Of a DNA stretch of 64,000 bases, positions 34,341 to 45,203 are shown one piece after another (position 1 is the stretch's first letter; every line of letters starts with the position of its first letter). The translations under genes were made by a program, and so were the position numbers. The stretch is from positions 11,551,501-11,615,500 of the forward strand of contig NGZR01000001.1 of assembly GCA_002197995.1 (NCBI GenBank), read 5' to 3'. Origin of the DNA: Gaeumannomyces sp. JS-464. Its lineage: Eukaryota > Ascomycota > Sordariomycetes > Magnaporthales > Magnaporthaceae. The notes beneath the pieces are model-generated. The model saw only the letters and a program-made list of their open reading frames with translations. It did no database searches and was not told the DNA's origin.

Positions 34341-36021
34341 TACTTAAATTATATTTTTAGTTTAAATTTAATTTTTAAATCGAATAGTTTATATTTGGGA
34401 AATACCGTTTTTAATTTTTTTTTAAAACAATTTTTCGTACTTATAATATTTTTTTAAAACATTCGCAAGCCGTTTTTTAATATCGATTTGGTTATTTTAA
34501 TCGCTTTTTATTTTAAATAATTATATATTTGTTAATGTAAAATACGAGGGTAAATAGTTATATTTTATTACCGGTATAACTTTTTTTCGTTACTTTTTAT
34601 GCTTACGGTTTAGGATTTATAATTAATACACCGTTTTAATTACTTGTAGCTTTTTTTTATTAAACCTAGCTAATAACCCAATTTTATCCGTAGGTTATTT
34701 TGTTAAATTAAAAAATTCCGAAAATAACGTTTTTTTCCTTATATTTAATTCGTTTAATATAATAATAACGTTTTTCCCATTTCGGGTGCGTAATATTATT
34801 AATTATATTTTTCGATCGATTTATCTTTTATTATAAACGATAGGTATTTTTTCGACCGTTTTTAATTAATACGGTTAAAGTTTCCGTTTTATAAAAATTT
34901 TATACCGTTTAACCGTTTATAATAATATATAATCGCTTTATACTTCGCAATTAATTATTACTTTAACTTTTTTTTAATATTCCATTCGAAATGTTAATAA
35001 GTTATATAATTAATTTAATTTTACTATACGAAAGTTTTTATTAATTTTTTTTTTCCATTCCGTGCTTTTTATTTAAGTAATTCGTTTAGTTTTTTAATAA
35101 AAAAAAAACGGGTATCGCACGTTCGTTTTTTTATTTGGGTTAAACGGTACGTACGCTTACGTAATCCTCTAATACTAAGCTTTCGCTTTTTATATTATAT
35201 GCTTTTTATACTTTACAATTTCGCATTTTTTTTAATTAAATACTTTAATAACGTTAATATCGAATACCGCTCGCTTAGTTTAAAAACTGCGGTAAATTGC
35301 CGATTCGGGCTAATTCCCACCGTAGTAATTGGAATGCTAATTAGGGCTTAATTTTAAATTCGTTTTTTAACTTTCGTAAAAAAAAATCGTATTTAAGCTT
35401 AAGTCGTAAATGGAATTCATTTTTTATAAATGCATTTGCTTAAAAAAGTGCAAATGTTTAAAATTTCCATATTAATACTAAGGTGGTTTTTAGGTTTTAC
35501 GCAACTTATTTTAGCTCGTTTACGTCGTCGAAGCTGTAATTAGCATATTTAACTTTTTATTAATCGTTAAACTATAATAAAGGTTAACCGTCGTTTTTTC
35601 TCCGCCGGCCGGGTAACGTAATATAACAATTTCGTTTAGGTATCCGGGAATTTTAACGTTTTAAAAGCATTTAAATACGTTAAATGGTATAAAAAAGCGC
35701 TGGTTTTTAAAGCTTTTACAAATTATTAATATAAAAGTCGCGTTATTTAAACCTTTTACGCATTTTTAAAATTTAATCGTTTTAAAGTTTTAACCATTTT
35801 AATTTATTTCCGCGTTAATATTAAGGTTTTTCGAACTTTAAAAAAAGTGTATTTAGTTTAAAAGCTTTTTTAAGCTTTTTTTCCTTTTAAATCGCTTATT
35901 AAAATTACTTCCTTTTAAGTTTAACGGGAAACGGTATCGTTTTTTTCCTTCGAATTTTTAAGCTTAAAAATAATCCATTATTTTCTTTTGCTATTATATA
36001 TAACCTTAATAATTTTAAACA
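34341..36021 (-). pseudogene. Gypsy copy C pol 5' part (reverse transcriptase start, protease region)
   Basis: This minus-strand sequence is colinear with 4,230-4,647 plus 6,510-7,765 of copy A. The place where pogo element 4 entered copy A is intact here near 34,765. No open frame of note is left. Protease motifs could not be read with confidence. Confidence 0.6.
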
Positions 36022-36023
36022 TA

Positions 36024-37884
36024 ACGTGGTTTATAAGCGAGTAACGCATATAAGCGAGTAACGCGTTTTCCATCGCAACTCGCGTTTCCCACTTTTTACC
36101 TCAATTCCTTAACAACCACAAATGGCATCGACATTTAACGAAGCCAAAATTGTTTTTGCTTTATAAGCGATTTAATTTAACGCACAATTAAATGTGCGTT
36201 TCGCAGCGAAAATTTACGGCGTTTTTAAAGCCACGTTACGTCGACGACGCGCTAACCGACCTGCTCGACGCGATATAATGCCCAAATTACGAAAATTGGC
36301 GGAATTAAAAAAGAAGGCTTTTATTAAGTACATACTTAAGCTGGATTCCCGCGCATTTCCTCCCCGGCCTTTTGGTGTTAAAAATATGGCTAACCGATTG
36401 CTTGCCGAACGCGACGCGGGCACCGTCGGCAAAAATTGGGTCGCGAACTTCGTTAAACGCCGCGCAAAGCTCGGCACGCGTTGGATTCGAAAATACGATT
36501 ACCAAAAAGCCAAATGCGAAAATCCTAAGCTCGTTTTTGCGTGGTTCGACTTTATACGGAATATTATAGCCAAATATAGCATTTTAAATAACGACATTTA
36601 CAATTTCGACGAAACCGGCTTTTTTATAGGCATAATCGCCGCCGTTATAGTTATTACAACGTCGGAAAGCCGTAATAAAGCAAAGCTGGTCCAGCCTGGC
36701 AACCGAAAATGGGCTATAATTATCCAAAAGGTTAACTATTGCAGTTAGGCTATCCCTTTTTTTATTATCGTTAAAAGGCAGTACCATTTAGCCAATTGGT
36801 ACTCGAAAACCGACCTTTTACGCAATTGGGTTATCGCAATAAGCGCTAACGGGTAAACTACGAACGAGCTCGGCTTGGAATGGATTCGGCATTTCGATAA
36901 ACACATTACGTCGCGTGCAAAAAGCCCCTATCGTTTATTAGTGCTGGACGGACACGAAAGCCACCACTCGACGGATTTCGAGCTTTATTACTAAAAACAT
37001 AACATCGTTACGCTTTGCATACCTCCGCATTCGTTTTACTTTTTTTAACCGCTTAACGTTAAATGTTTTAGCCCGTTAAAAAAAGCGTACGGTCGACAAA
37101 TCGAAAATTTAATAAGGTTATACGTTAACCACGTAACTAAAGTCGAATTTCTTTCGGCGTTTAAAACGGCATTTTTCGACTTTATAACCGAAAAAAACAT
37201 TTAAAAAGGTTTTCGAAAGGCTAGCTTTGCTCCTTTTAATCCGGATTCGGTTTTGGAAAAGCTGGATGTAAAATTACGAACTCCAACTCCCCCGAAAAAG
37301 CCTTTAAGCGACGCCGAACTTTAAACCTCCAAAACGCCCTAAACAGCTAAAAACGCAATTTCGCAATCCGAACATATCAAAATTCGGATTTCCAATTACC
37401 GAAGCAGCTTTCCGACACCCATGCTATCGGCTATAAACCAGCTAACAAAAAGGGCTAAAGCAATTATGCATCGGGTTAACCTTTTGGAAAAAAAGTGCTC
37501 CAAGCTACGAAAAGCGAACGAAGCACTAAGCAAACGCCGGAAAGCCAAAAAAACACGTATCCGGCTAGGAGGGTTACTTACTATAAACGAGGTACGAAAT
37601 GTTCTGGACCAGCAAAAGCTAAATAGATAGCTACAGCAAAAAATGCGCGATTAAAAGGTACTAAAAAGGAGGGCGACGGCGACTCGTCGGCGATATGGCA
37701 TTTGCGGCAAAACCGGACACAATGCGCGCATTTGTTAAAAGGAAGTAAAAATGTCCGATGTATACAATTCCGAGTAGTTTGAATGGATTTTTGGCGTTGT
37801 TGGGTTGGTATGCGCGTCGATTAACCGGAGGTCGGGTATAAGTGCGTCACTCGCTTGTGTGCGTTATTCGCTTGTGAACCACGT
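36024..37884 (+). mobile_element. pogo/Fot1-like DNA transposon 2 (best preserved)
   Basis: The element starts ACGTGGTTTATAAGCGAG and ends CTCGCTTGTGTGCG...TTGTGAACCACGT (only the terminal bases are quoted). TA flanks it at 36,022-36,023 and 37,885-37,886. The TIR holds GCGAGTAACGC twice, as in element 1. The empty site is at about 7,770 in copy A. It contains the longest transposase frame of the four copies. Confidence 0.92.
36122..37745 (+). pseudogene. pogo-like DDE transposase (longest copy)
   Basis: The ATG at 36,122 opens MASTFNEAK. After three early stops an open run of 184 codons follows (36,194-36,748). It has the CENP-B/Tc5-type helix-turn-helix region (KLRKLAELKKKAF to NRLLAERDAG, residues 30-85) and the first catalytic Asp in YNFDETGF. 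Beyond a TAG the frame continues with VLDGHESHHSTDFE (second Asp, about 36,945-36,985), then PLNV where the third catalytic Asp is Asn (about 37,050), then a basic coiled coil (37,421-37,630) and a knuckle-like CGKTGHN-x-R-x-C (about 37,695-37,730). Such enzymes cut at TIRs and insert at TA. With the stops and D-to-N change it must be inactive. Confidence 0.85.
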
Positions 37885-37886
37885 TA

Positions 37887-39310
37887 GCAATATTTTATAA
37901 TTTTTAAAAGTACTATCCGATAGCCTTTTTATCGAACTGGATATAGCATATAGCTTATCGTAATAACACGTTTAATTAAACGCTATTTCGAGGAATAATT
38001 TTTCTTATATCGGGCTTTTTTACGTTTGCTAAAAGCTCGCTATTTAACGGTTATCGTTTCGCTAAAAGTAATTAGCTTTAATATAACCGGCTTAATCGCA
38101 TTTAAAACATTTCCCGTTTTTTAAATTTTGCTTTTATTTTTTTTACTGCTTTTATTATTAATAAGCGGCTTTCGTAATAAATTTATAAAGTTTAAATACG
38201 TTCCGTAAACCGTAATAGGTTATTATTTAGCCTTTTTTTAATTAGCTTTATTATTTTATACCGTATTTTTAAAACTATATCCTTTCTTTTCCAATTATTA
38301 TTTATATAATTTATTGCTAATATAAACCGCGTTTTAAACGTAATCCGTAAAAACTTCGGGCGATTTTGTTTTGCGAGTTCGTTTTTTATGTTTTCGCGTA
38401 ATTCGTTATAAAAATACAGTATTAATATGGCGTCGCTTTAATTAAGCTTAATACTAATCCGTTAAAAATTTACGGCGTATTTGGCTACGGCTCTTCGCTA
38501 TTTAAAAGCTAGCAAATCTTTTTCGGCAACATAAATTTTATCGACCGTTTCGAACACTTTTCCAACCTTTTTTCCGAAAGTTTTAAAACTAGCGAAAATA
38601 ATTTAATAACTTTTTGGCTATCCTTATATCCTTTAAAGTAATCGCTTTAAATCGGTTAAAACCACTTTTTTATTTTACCGTTTAACCTAATAATAGCGTA
38701 AGCGACTTTTTATTTTTGCTTACGAACTGTTTATTCGTAAAATTTAAAATAGCTTTTGCACTTTGTAAAAAAACGTTTTAAATTTACCGTCCTCCTTTTC
38801 GTAAAAATCCGGGGACGGGAACTTATACGCTTTAACCGCAATGCGTGCTTTAAAAGATAGCAACTTCGTAGTAAATTGCTTTACTTTAGCTTAGCTTTTG
38901 GCGATTTCGTCCGTTATAAACTTAAAAAGGCTAGCCGTATTAATAGCTTCCTCGAGGTCGTATTAAATACCGTTAAAAGTAAAAACCGTGGTTTTTCTTC
39001 CTTAAGCTTTTTACTGCTGCTCGCTATAGCTATACTATTTTTTCCTTTTAACGAGGTACTAAACAAAATCAGTTAAAATGTTACAATTAAAGGTTTGCTT
39101 TTAGGGTAAGGCATTTCGGGGTGGAAAAGACAATATCGCTAATGCTAATTGGATAAAAGGATTACGTAACTTAAAAAAACAATCTAATTGCTTGCTTTAG
39201 GGGATGCCTAAAAGCTAACTTAGGTTAACTAATGCCGAAGCCTTAATTAAAGCTACTTAAAACAATAAGAAATCCATTTTTTATATACACGCTGCCTTTT
39301 GCCTTATATT
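37887..39310 (-). pseudogene. Gypsy copy C gag remnant
   Basis: The minus-strand gag has a zinc knuckle near 38,085-38,120 (KCFKCD-x-AGY, with the His now Tyr). The N-terminal half lies at 38,600-39,070 and matches 8,500-8,960 in copy A. The region carries many stops. A plus-strand open stretch at 38,876-39,076, also seen at 8,761-8,961, is the complement of gag and not a gene. Confidence 0.65.
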
Positions 39311-39317
39311 AGGCTAA

Positions 39318-39465
39318 ATTTGTAGTTTTGTTTTGGAATTTAACAAATTTAAACATCCAACTTATAGATTTGTAGCTTTGTTTTAAAATCCGATAAATTT
39401 AAAAATCCAACCTATGGATTTGTAGCTTTGTTTTAAAATTCGACAAATCCAAAAATCCAGCTTTG
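39318..39465. repeat. 50-base direct repeat, three units (copy C leader)
   Basis: Three tandem units begin with ATTTGTAG(T/C)TTTGTTTT at about 39,318, 39,368 and 39,418, each ending in a variant of AAAATCCA. Copy B has two units. The array stands just upstream of the conserved block GGGCCACTTAATTACGTG and TATTTATAAAGTG, so it is in the LTR or leader. Confidence 0.8.
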
Positions 39466-39569
39466 CACGGGCCACTTAATTACGTGCCCCCGTATTTATA
39501 AAGTGTGGGGTTCGGTTTTCGCTTAGGCCATTTTGCCCGCATTTTTTAAGGCTTGTATGCATGGTCGTA

Positions 39570-40490
39570 TTACTTGTAAGCCGTTGTAAAATGGGTAATT
39601 TTAGTTTGTTTAATTTAATCGAATTTATTAACGAATTGTTAAAATTTCAAAACGTAAATCGACGTTACTCCTATTTATTAAAACTAAAATAGCTTTTTTT
39701 TAGCCACTTGCTATTTGTCGATTTATTTAAACATTTTAGCGATTTTTTTTCCAAACCGGTTAAAGTTGGCAAATAAACCTTCGTATTTTCGCTGGATTCG
39801 TTATACCTTTTTAAATAATTTGCCTATATAAGTTTAAACCAGTTTTTAACCTTACATCCAAACGCGTCGCGGCGTAACAAACGTTTTGTTTTTTTCGCTC
39901 GAAATAGGCTTAATAAAACAGGAAATACCTTTTACACTTGGTAAAAAAGGTTTTTAACTTCCTTTTTTTCCCATCGTATTCATCCGGCGTAAAAAACTTG
40001 TACGTAAATACTGTAGGTTTCGGTTATTTACCGACTTCGCTCGCTTTAACCTCGGCTACGGCCAGCTTGTCCTCACTACTTTACTACAGCTTTTTAATTA
40101 CAACTTAAAAAAGATTAAAAGCGTTAACAGTGGTGTAAGTTACACTACCATACTCGAAACTAGGGGTAAGCGATGTTTTGCTGGCTTTTAAAATCGCCAT
40201 AGTCGTACTATTCGTACCTCTAGTAAATGCTAAATAGGATTAGTTAAAATGTTATAAACAAGCTTCTACTTTTAAAGTAAAACACCTAGGAAAGGTGCTG
40301 GAACAGTACGCTTTATTCGGTAATTTTTAGCGGGTTTTAGTAATTTGGTAACAGTAATTTAATTGCTTGCCCAAAGGGGTGGCCTTGGAAAACTTAAATT
40401 AATTAACTAATGCAAAAGCTTTAGTTAAAGCTATTTAGGACAATAAGAAATCCTCCCTCTTTTTATAAAAACTTCGCCTGCTTTACAACT
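39570..40490 (-). mobile_element. Diverged gypsy gag-end fragment at the block edge
   Basis: After the end of copy C, this stretch is weakly similar to the gag/leader region. At 40,235-40,260 the word TTAGTTAAAATGTTATAA, and at 40,360-40,460 AATTGCTTGC, TTAATTAACTAATGC and AATAAGAAATCC, match 39,070-39,270. It is less AT-rich than copies A-C, so it is either less mutated or a distant family member. No open frame of note is present. It marks the right edge of the transposon block. Confidence 0.6.
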
Positions 40491-41206
40491 TCCCTGGATA
40501 TATTGGCTATGTTTATAACTAACATATCCTGCGTTAGTCACGTGGTGGGTGATCACGTAACCGGGCGCCGGGATAGGTTGCCCTGGCCCTCCTTCTGCCT
40601 TAGGCCGCCCCGCATCCCTCCCTAAAGACGCGGTCGTAAGCACTTAGCAGCGCCTTTTTAGCGTATTTTAAAAGCAAACTTTCCGGCTTTGCGCTTCGCG
40701 CGCCGCTTTGAGCGGTAAGGCGGCGATGCCGGCGTTTATCGATCGGGCTAACGTGGTGCAAATTAGGGCCGTTTAGCTTTGTTTACGCGTAACGCTTGCG
40801 GGTATTTCTTCCGCGGCTTTACGCGCCGACCCGGGGGTCCACCTTCCTCGAATTTACTAATTTTTAGCATTGCGCTATTAGTGCACACCGCCAAATTGCA
40901 TACAAATTTTTAACACCCGCCAATTTAATGAACCTAACACTAATAACACGCCCGCTAACGGCGCTAGCGACGGCACCATGCCGTTGCTAACGGCCCCCCC
41001 CCCCCCCCCCCCCCCTTTTCACCATCGTTCCTGAGCCTCCTCCGTTTCATCCAGCCATCTGTGTGCCCGCTGAAACACCGTCTCCTCGGGACCGTTCATG
41101 AATATTTGTAAGAGACGACCAACGTCCGTCCCGGAGGGGAGGAGCCACCCAAGTCGCCTGGGTCCGGCTTATCGTCAGAAGCCCGCGCGCGCTTAACACG
41201 ATTCTC
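40491..41206. other. Boundary between AT-rich and GC-balanced DNA
   Basis: Composition changes over about 500 bases. I see mixed words, CpG-rich patches such as GCGCTTCGCGCGCCG, and no supportable gene. A run of 22 C residues sits at 40,994-41,015. Confidence 0.6.
40994..41015 (+). repeat. Poly-C tract of 22
   Basis: An uninterrupted C run of 22 follows ACGG and precedes TTTTCACC. It is either a G-quadruplex-prone tract or a sequencing and assembly weak point. Confidence 0.9.
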
Positions 41207-42930
41207 ATGGCATTCAGATGTATCTTGGCTTTCGCGTGGTCGTCTGGAGTTGGTCCTTCCCATCTAGACTGCACTGACCATTGGCGACGATCAGTACTTG
41301 GTGAACGCCGCCGCCGCATCAGCACTTCAGCATCTCCAGTCCCAAGACGGCGAGGAACAGTTTGGATCGACCAGATCTGCATAAACCAGGCCGACGGCGC
41401 TGAGAAGTCGGTCCAGGTCCAGCAGATGCGGCGGCATCTACAGCGAGGCCAGCCTCGTGGTGGCCTGGCTCGGCGACGCGGCGGACGGCAGCGGCCTGCT
41501 GCTAGGACACCTCGCGCACATGGGGGAGAGGCTCTGGGCCGTCGAGGACAGCCGTGTCCTCGCGCTTCACCAGCACCCGGAAACGCTGAGGGCGATCGCG
41601 GATGCTTTCCGTGCGCTCTGCCGGCGCGAGTATTGGCAGAGGCTCTGGATCCTCCAGGAGTTCGCAGTGGCGACGCACATCCAGATTGTCAGCGGCGGAG
41701 TCCACATTTGGGACTGGCAGCTCAGCGCCGTTCTCGAGTTCGCCTCGAGTTTGACTTCGAGCCACCCGCCGATGACAACGGCACCGGCCGCGTCGGAGAA
41801 TCCCCGAATAAGTGTTGATCAAGTAAAGAACATAATAGGACGCTGTTACATGACACCGTTTACCAGCTTCATGGAAGGCGGTTTCGCTCGGAGGGCCCGA
41901 TACTGGCAAAACCAGACCGAGGGACACGTTGAGCCACTCTACCATGTGCTTGCATCTACGCTAGCTCTCGAGCACGACTATAATCATCCCTTGACCTCGA
42001 ACCATGTGGACAGGGTATTCTCCATACTAAATCTCGCGACCGACGCGGCAGAGTTCACCGAGTTCCCGGATTACACCATGACACCTCAGCAGGCCTTTAC
42101 CAGAGCAGCGTTCCAGATGCTGCAGCAGGGCCATATAGACGTCCTGGCTTTTTCTTAGTTCCCCAAGTCTCACGCTGACTTGCCTACGTGGGTACCGGAC
42201 TGGGCCATGTAGGTGAAGATGCCCTGCGCTGGGCCTACCTGGCGGTCACCGTTCCGCACATCCGATCCCTTGTCTAGACAGATGGTCCGCCTGGAGGAAC
42301 TGGATACCCTCGAGATCCGTGGCTTCTTGGTGGATGAAGTTGTTGAATGTGGAGATGTCTGGGATCCGGAATGGCTCCAACCGCTGGACGTGGAGCAATC
42401 GGCGTCCTACCTCAACCAGGTTCGGGAGTTTTGCAAGAAATCTCCAAAATTCTCGTCTCGTGACGAGGTTCTCGCCGCGGCTACATGCATATCGGCCGGC
42501 GTACCGTACGGGAAAGGGAAGGATTGGGCAAGCCATGTCTCTCCGTTCAACGAGGTCCTAGAACAGATGCGCAACCCACTTTTATCGCGCCCCGACTTGC
42601 CCAGTCATCTCGGCGAAAAGCAACCAGGGCGCGCCGAATCCCCTCTTAAGGCACCGCTGCACTCGGGCGACATCATATCACGTATAGCCCTCTTGCATTC
42701 ACGCCGTCCCTTCAGATGCAAAACCGGGTACGTGGGGACAGGCCCGGGGGGGGGGAGGGGGGACAAGAGTGGGAGACCGTGTTTGCGGCTTCCTCGGAGC
42801 CAAGCTGCCTTACATCGTGCGAGAGCGCGGCAATCTCCCAAAAGCCACCGGCACTTTAGTCTGATTGGTGAAGCCTATGTCTTCGGAATATGCAAAGCGA
42901 GCTTCGACGAAGCGACCGCCTGGCGCAGAC
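41207..42930 (+). pseudogene. HET-domain (heterokaryon incompatibility) gene, decayed
   Basis: HET proteins trigger incompatibility cell death in filamentous fungi. The plus strand reads VWIDQICINQADGAEKSVQ (near 41,353-41,410), the core HET motif, then shifts frame into VAWLGDAADGSGLLLG (41,457 on), REYWQRLWILQEFAVA, and the mid-protein LADLPTWVPDWA-type word near 42,175-42,205. In-frame TAG stops fall at 42,156-42,158 and 42,210-42,212. The C-terminal region shows PFRTKTGYVG-like sequence near 42,705-42,735, then a frame change at a G-rich run, GDRVCGFLGAKLPY, and after another shift LIGEAYVFGI near 42,865-42,890. The N-terminal YEALSYxWG motif was not found. At least three frameshifts and two stops make it a pseudogene. 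Confidence 0.8.
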
Positions 42931-43234
42931 GCTGCGGATTCAGTAAGCCACACCTCTTCATGGTACTCGAGCACGCCGCGCCCACCGCCGTCGAACGGAG
43001 CCGCATCGCCAGAGAAAAAGAGCAGGGCTTTGAACCTGACTCGAAACATGTCGCGATATGTGGTGCGGCGGGAAGCGTCCGGCATCGACCTTCCATATAG
43101 CATTTATATGCAACTCACCTGACAACTTTCATCCAGCATCTGAACAACAAAGTCTGCGGCAACTTCGGTGAAACCCCGGCTACGAGGAACGCCGCCCTTA
43201 CCGCTGCTGCCACCCTCGAGTCGGAGCCGGAAAG

Positions 43235-43600
43235 GCGCAGGGACGCCCAAGATTGTCACGAGGAGAAAGAAGAAGAGGAGGTGGAGGGGGACAATGACGA
43301 AAAAGGACGATGACGAGTAGAGCGACCAGGAGGAAGACGACACCGAGGCAATAACGATTCGCCCGCGCGATCGCCGTCGCCGGAATGGCAACGTGCCACA
43401 CATCGTCGTCGACCTGACCAATTCAGACGACGAGGATGGCGCCCTCAACCCCCAGTAGGAGGAGGAGGAGGAGGTTGAGGAGGAGGTCGACGCGGAGCAG
43501 ATGGACGCCCTGGAGGGGCTCTTCACGTCCAACACCGAAGCTGGCCCGGCCGTCATGGCGCTCATGTTCAAGTTCCTCCGCCTCGGCAGTCCCAGGCAGC
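43235..43600 (+). pseudogene. Acidic nuclear-type protein remnant with SIM-like motif
   Basis: In one plus-strand frame a basic run (RRKKKRRWRG, about 43,261-43,290) is followed by acidic sequence, then HIVVDLTNSDDEDG (43,400-43,441), a Glu-rich run and EQMDALEGLFTSN. Two in-frame TAG codons (43,318-43,320 and 43,456-43,458) interrupt it. Hydrophobic VVDLT followed by acidic residues is the form of a SUMO-interacting motif. I do not recognise the protein. Past about 43,600 the frame runs antisense into a hydrolase fragment, so the end is uncertain. Confidence 0.35.
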
Positions 43601-43639
43601 CGAAGGATTCATACCTACACCTACAGGTCGCCATGGGCC

Positions 43640-43830
43640 GAGAAATCGTCGTCGTGTGGCCAGGGGCTTGTGGCGTTTTGGCAGTCCAGGTCTTCCCGCG
43701 GTTCCCGGACAGTCCGTGGATGAAGACTATGCTGTAAAGGCGATCAATACAGAGAGCAATCGATCGTCCACTCACTTAGCCTTCTTTGATGTATCCTGCG
43801 ACAGATGCTGGTTGCCGTGGGGTTTTACGA
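43640..43830 (-). pseudogene. alpha/beta-hydrolase N-terminal scrap
   Basis: The minus strand reads YSIVFIHGLSGNRGKTWTA. This resembles the beta-strand/oxyanion region (IVFVHGLxGxxxxTWT) at the start of fungal SERAC1/DUF676-like hydrolases, which often lie N-terminal to NACHT or NB-ARC modules. After about 20 further residues the similarity stops, and no serine nucleophile elbow (GxSxG) follows. It is a truncated piece at most, abutting the DBP3-like fragment on the same strand. Confidence 0.4.
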
Positions 43831-43861
43831 TCATTCGGAAACGAGCCATACATACTACTAG

Positions 43862-44387
43862 CCACTCCGACTCCAACGCCAACTCCGTCTCAGACTCTGG
43901 GACTGAGCTGAGGGCGTCGGTCTGCTTGTACTGATAGGGCGTCGAACTTGAGGAGCCATTGGCCTCTCCATTCTCAGTTGCTTGCCCATTTTCTGTCCTC
44001 TTCTCCTTTTTCTCCTTCTTGCCTTTCTTGCTTTCTTGCCTTTCTTGTCTTTCGTATCCTTCTTTTCCTTCTTCTCCTTCCTCGGTTTGGGGACGGTCTC
44101 CTCCGGCTGTGGGGTGTCGACAGGGGAGGTTTCCTCGGTGACAGTGGTGGACTCGGTTTCTTGGGGTGATTCCTCCGACTATTTGTCCTCTTCTTTCTCC
44201 TTCCGCTTCTTCTCCTTTCCTCTCTCTTTTCTTTCTTTTCCTTCTCGTCTTTCTTCCTCTTCTTCTTCAGAGCGGTCTCGTCGACTTTGGCGCAAAAGAG
44301 AGCCGCCGGCTCGGTTTTGGCCTTTTTCGCCACCGACTCATGCTCAATGTCGCCATTGGCAAGACCGTGCTTCTTTCCGGCCGACAT
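43862..44387 (-). pseudogene. DBP3-like DEAD-box helicase N-terminal fragment
   Basis: The ATG at 44,387 begins MSAGKKHGLANGDIEHESVA, followed by a KKAKTEP word and a long Lys/Glu-rich run. After a frame change near 44,230 the sequence continues EESPQETESTTVTEE, PEETVPKPRKEKKEKK, and after another shift TENGQATENGEANGSSSS, then YKQTDALSSVPESE. This matches the style of the basic N-terminal extension of the ribosome-biogenesis helicase DBP3, up to the point where its helicase core would begin. No helicase motif follows. One TAG (44,179-44,181 on the complement) and two shifts add damage. It is probably a partial gene duplicate. Confidence 0.5.
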
Positions 44388-45203
44388 GGTGGCTATTTAT
44401 CAAACTTATCCGTCTCCTACTCCTCCTTTCCCCCGTCTCCTCCCGATGCGATCGCCCGCCGGTAGGAGACGAATCCGGACTCCACACTGGCCGATGACCC
44501 GGTCCCCGTTACCGGACCTGGCCGGCCGATCTGCGGGATGAACTGGACAGCATCACTCGCGAGGCACTCTGACGCGGCAGGAGCAGGCATCTCGATCGCC
44601 TGCGGGAAACGGAAGAGAAGATGCAGGAGCTGGTCGCCTTCTGGGAAGATTGCGGGGCCATTACTGGTCAAAGGTCACCTCCTCTGCCCTGGTCATCCTT
44701 ACACTACAAAAGTTGCTCTTCAGGGTTCCTCTGGCTGCAACCCCTGAAAGAGCGGCTGGATGCGATCGAAAACGATCCCAGCTGTGGTAGAGATGCTCAG
44801 AAGCTATAGTTGATCGAGATCGTGCGATGGAAGGAGGCAATCGTCAACACAGTATCTGACCCTTCTCCGTCGGACACCCGTTCTGATCAAACGAGATATC
44901 CGTAGCCAGCATCCTTGGCTCCATGCGCGGCAGCATTGCAGCGTTGGTTGGTGGCCTAGGCGCCGCAGCCTTGTCGATGTCGAGTGTCCGGCGTCCACTT
45001 GACTTCGCGGTCAGTTGGTTGCGTGCGAACAGTTCCCCGCCGCCGCACGACGACATCACATCAGCAAATCCTCGAGCGACTTCGAGCGCAGCCTGGCGGG
45101 GGTCATCACTAGGGATAGGGGATAAGGGGGGTACAGGTTGAACGTACCCTTGGACAGATTGATGCACCCCCTAAGCCTCCTCTGCATCGAAAACAAGCTT
45201 CCA
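44388..45203. other. No supportable gene
   Basis: Short overlapping open stretches exist on both strands. On the plus strand the words KERLDAIENDPSCGRDAQKL (about 44,748-44,807) and IEIVRWKEAIVNTV across a stop suggest an eroded coding piece, but I do not recognise a family. Confidence 0.4.

Larger units (their letters stand above)
13945..39570 (-). mobile_element. Ty3/gypsy chromovirus copy C, host of nested insertions
   Basis: The most complete of the three tandem gypsy copies is read on the minus strand. From left to right it holds the 3' region with an opposite-strand ORF (14,150-14,600), chromodomain (14,855-14,950), integrase (15,100-16,804), LINE insertion 1, reverse transcriptase (24,358-24,657), pogo element 3, more reverse transcriptase (26,521-26,825), LINE insertion 2, the rest of pol (34,341-36,021), pogo element 2, and gag plus leader (37,887-39,570). 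Removing the insertions leaves a colinear element of roughly 7 kb. Every insertion point can be joined by comparison with copy A. The right end falls near the word GTCGTA at about 39,565, where homology to the A-B and B-C junctions stops. Confidence 0.85.

Noticed and set aside
43437..43470. GAGGAGGAGG purine run as a functional site
   Set aside because: It encodes the Glu run of the acidic remnant; simple coding repeat suffices.
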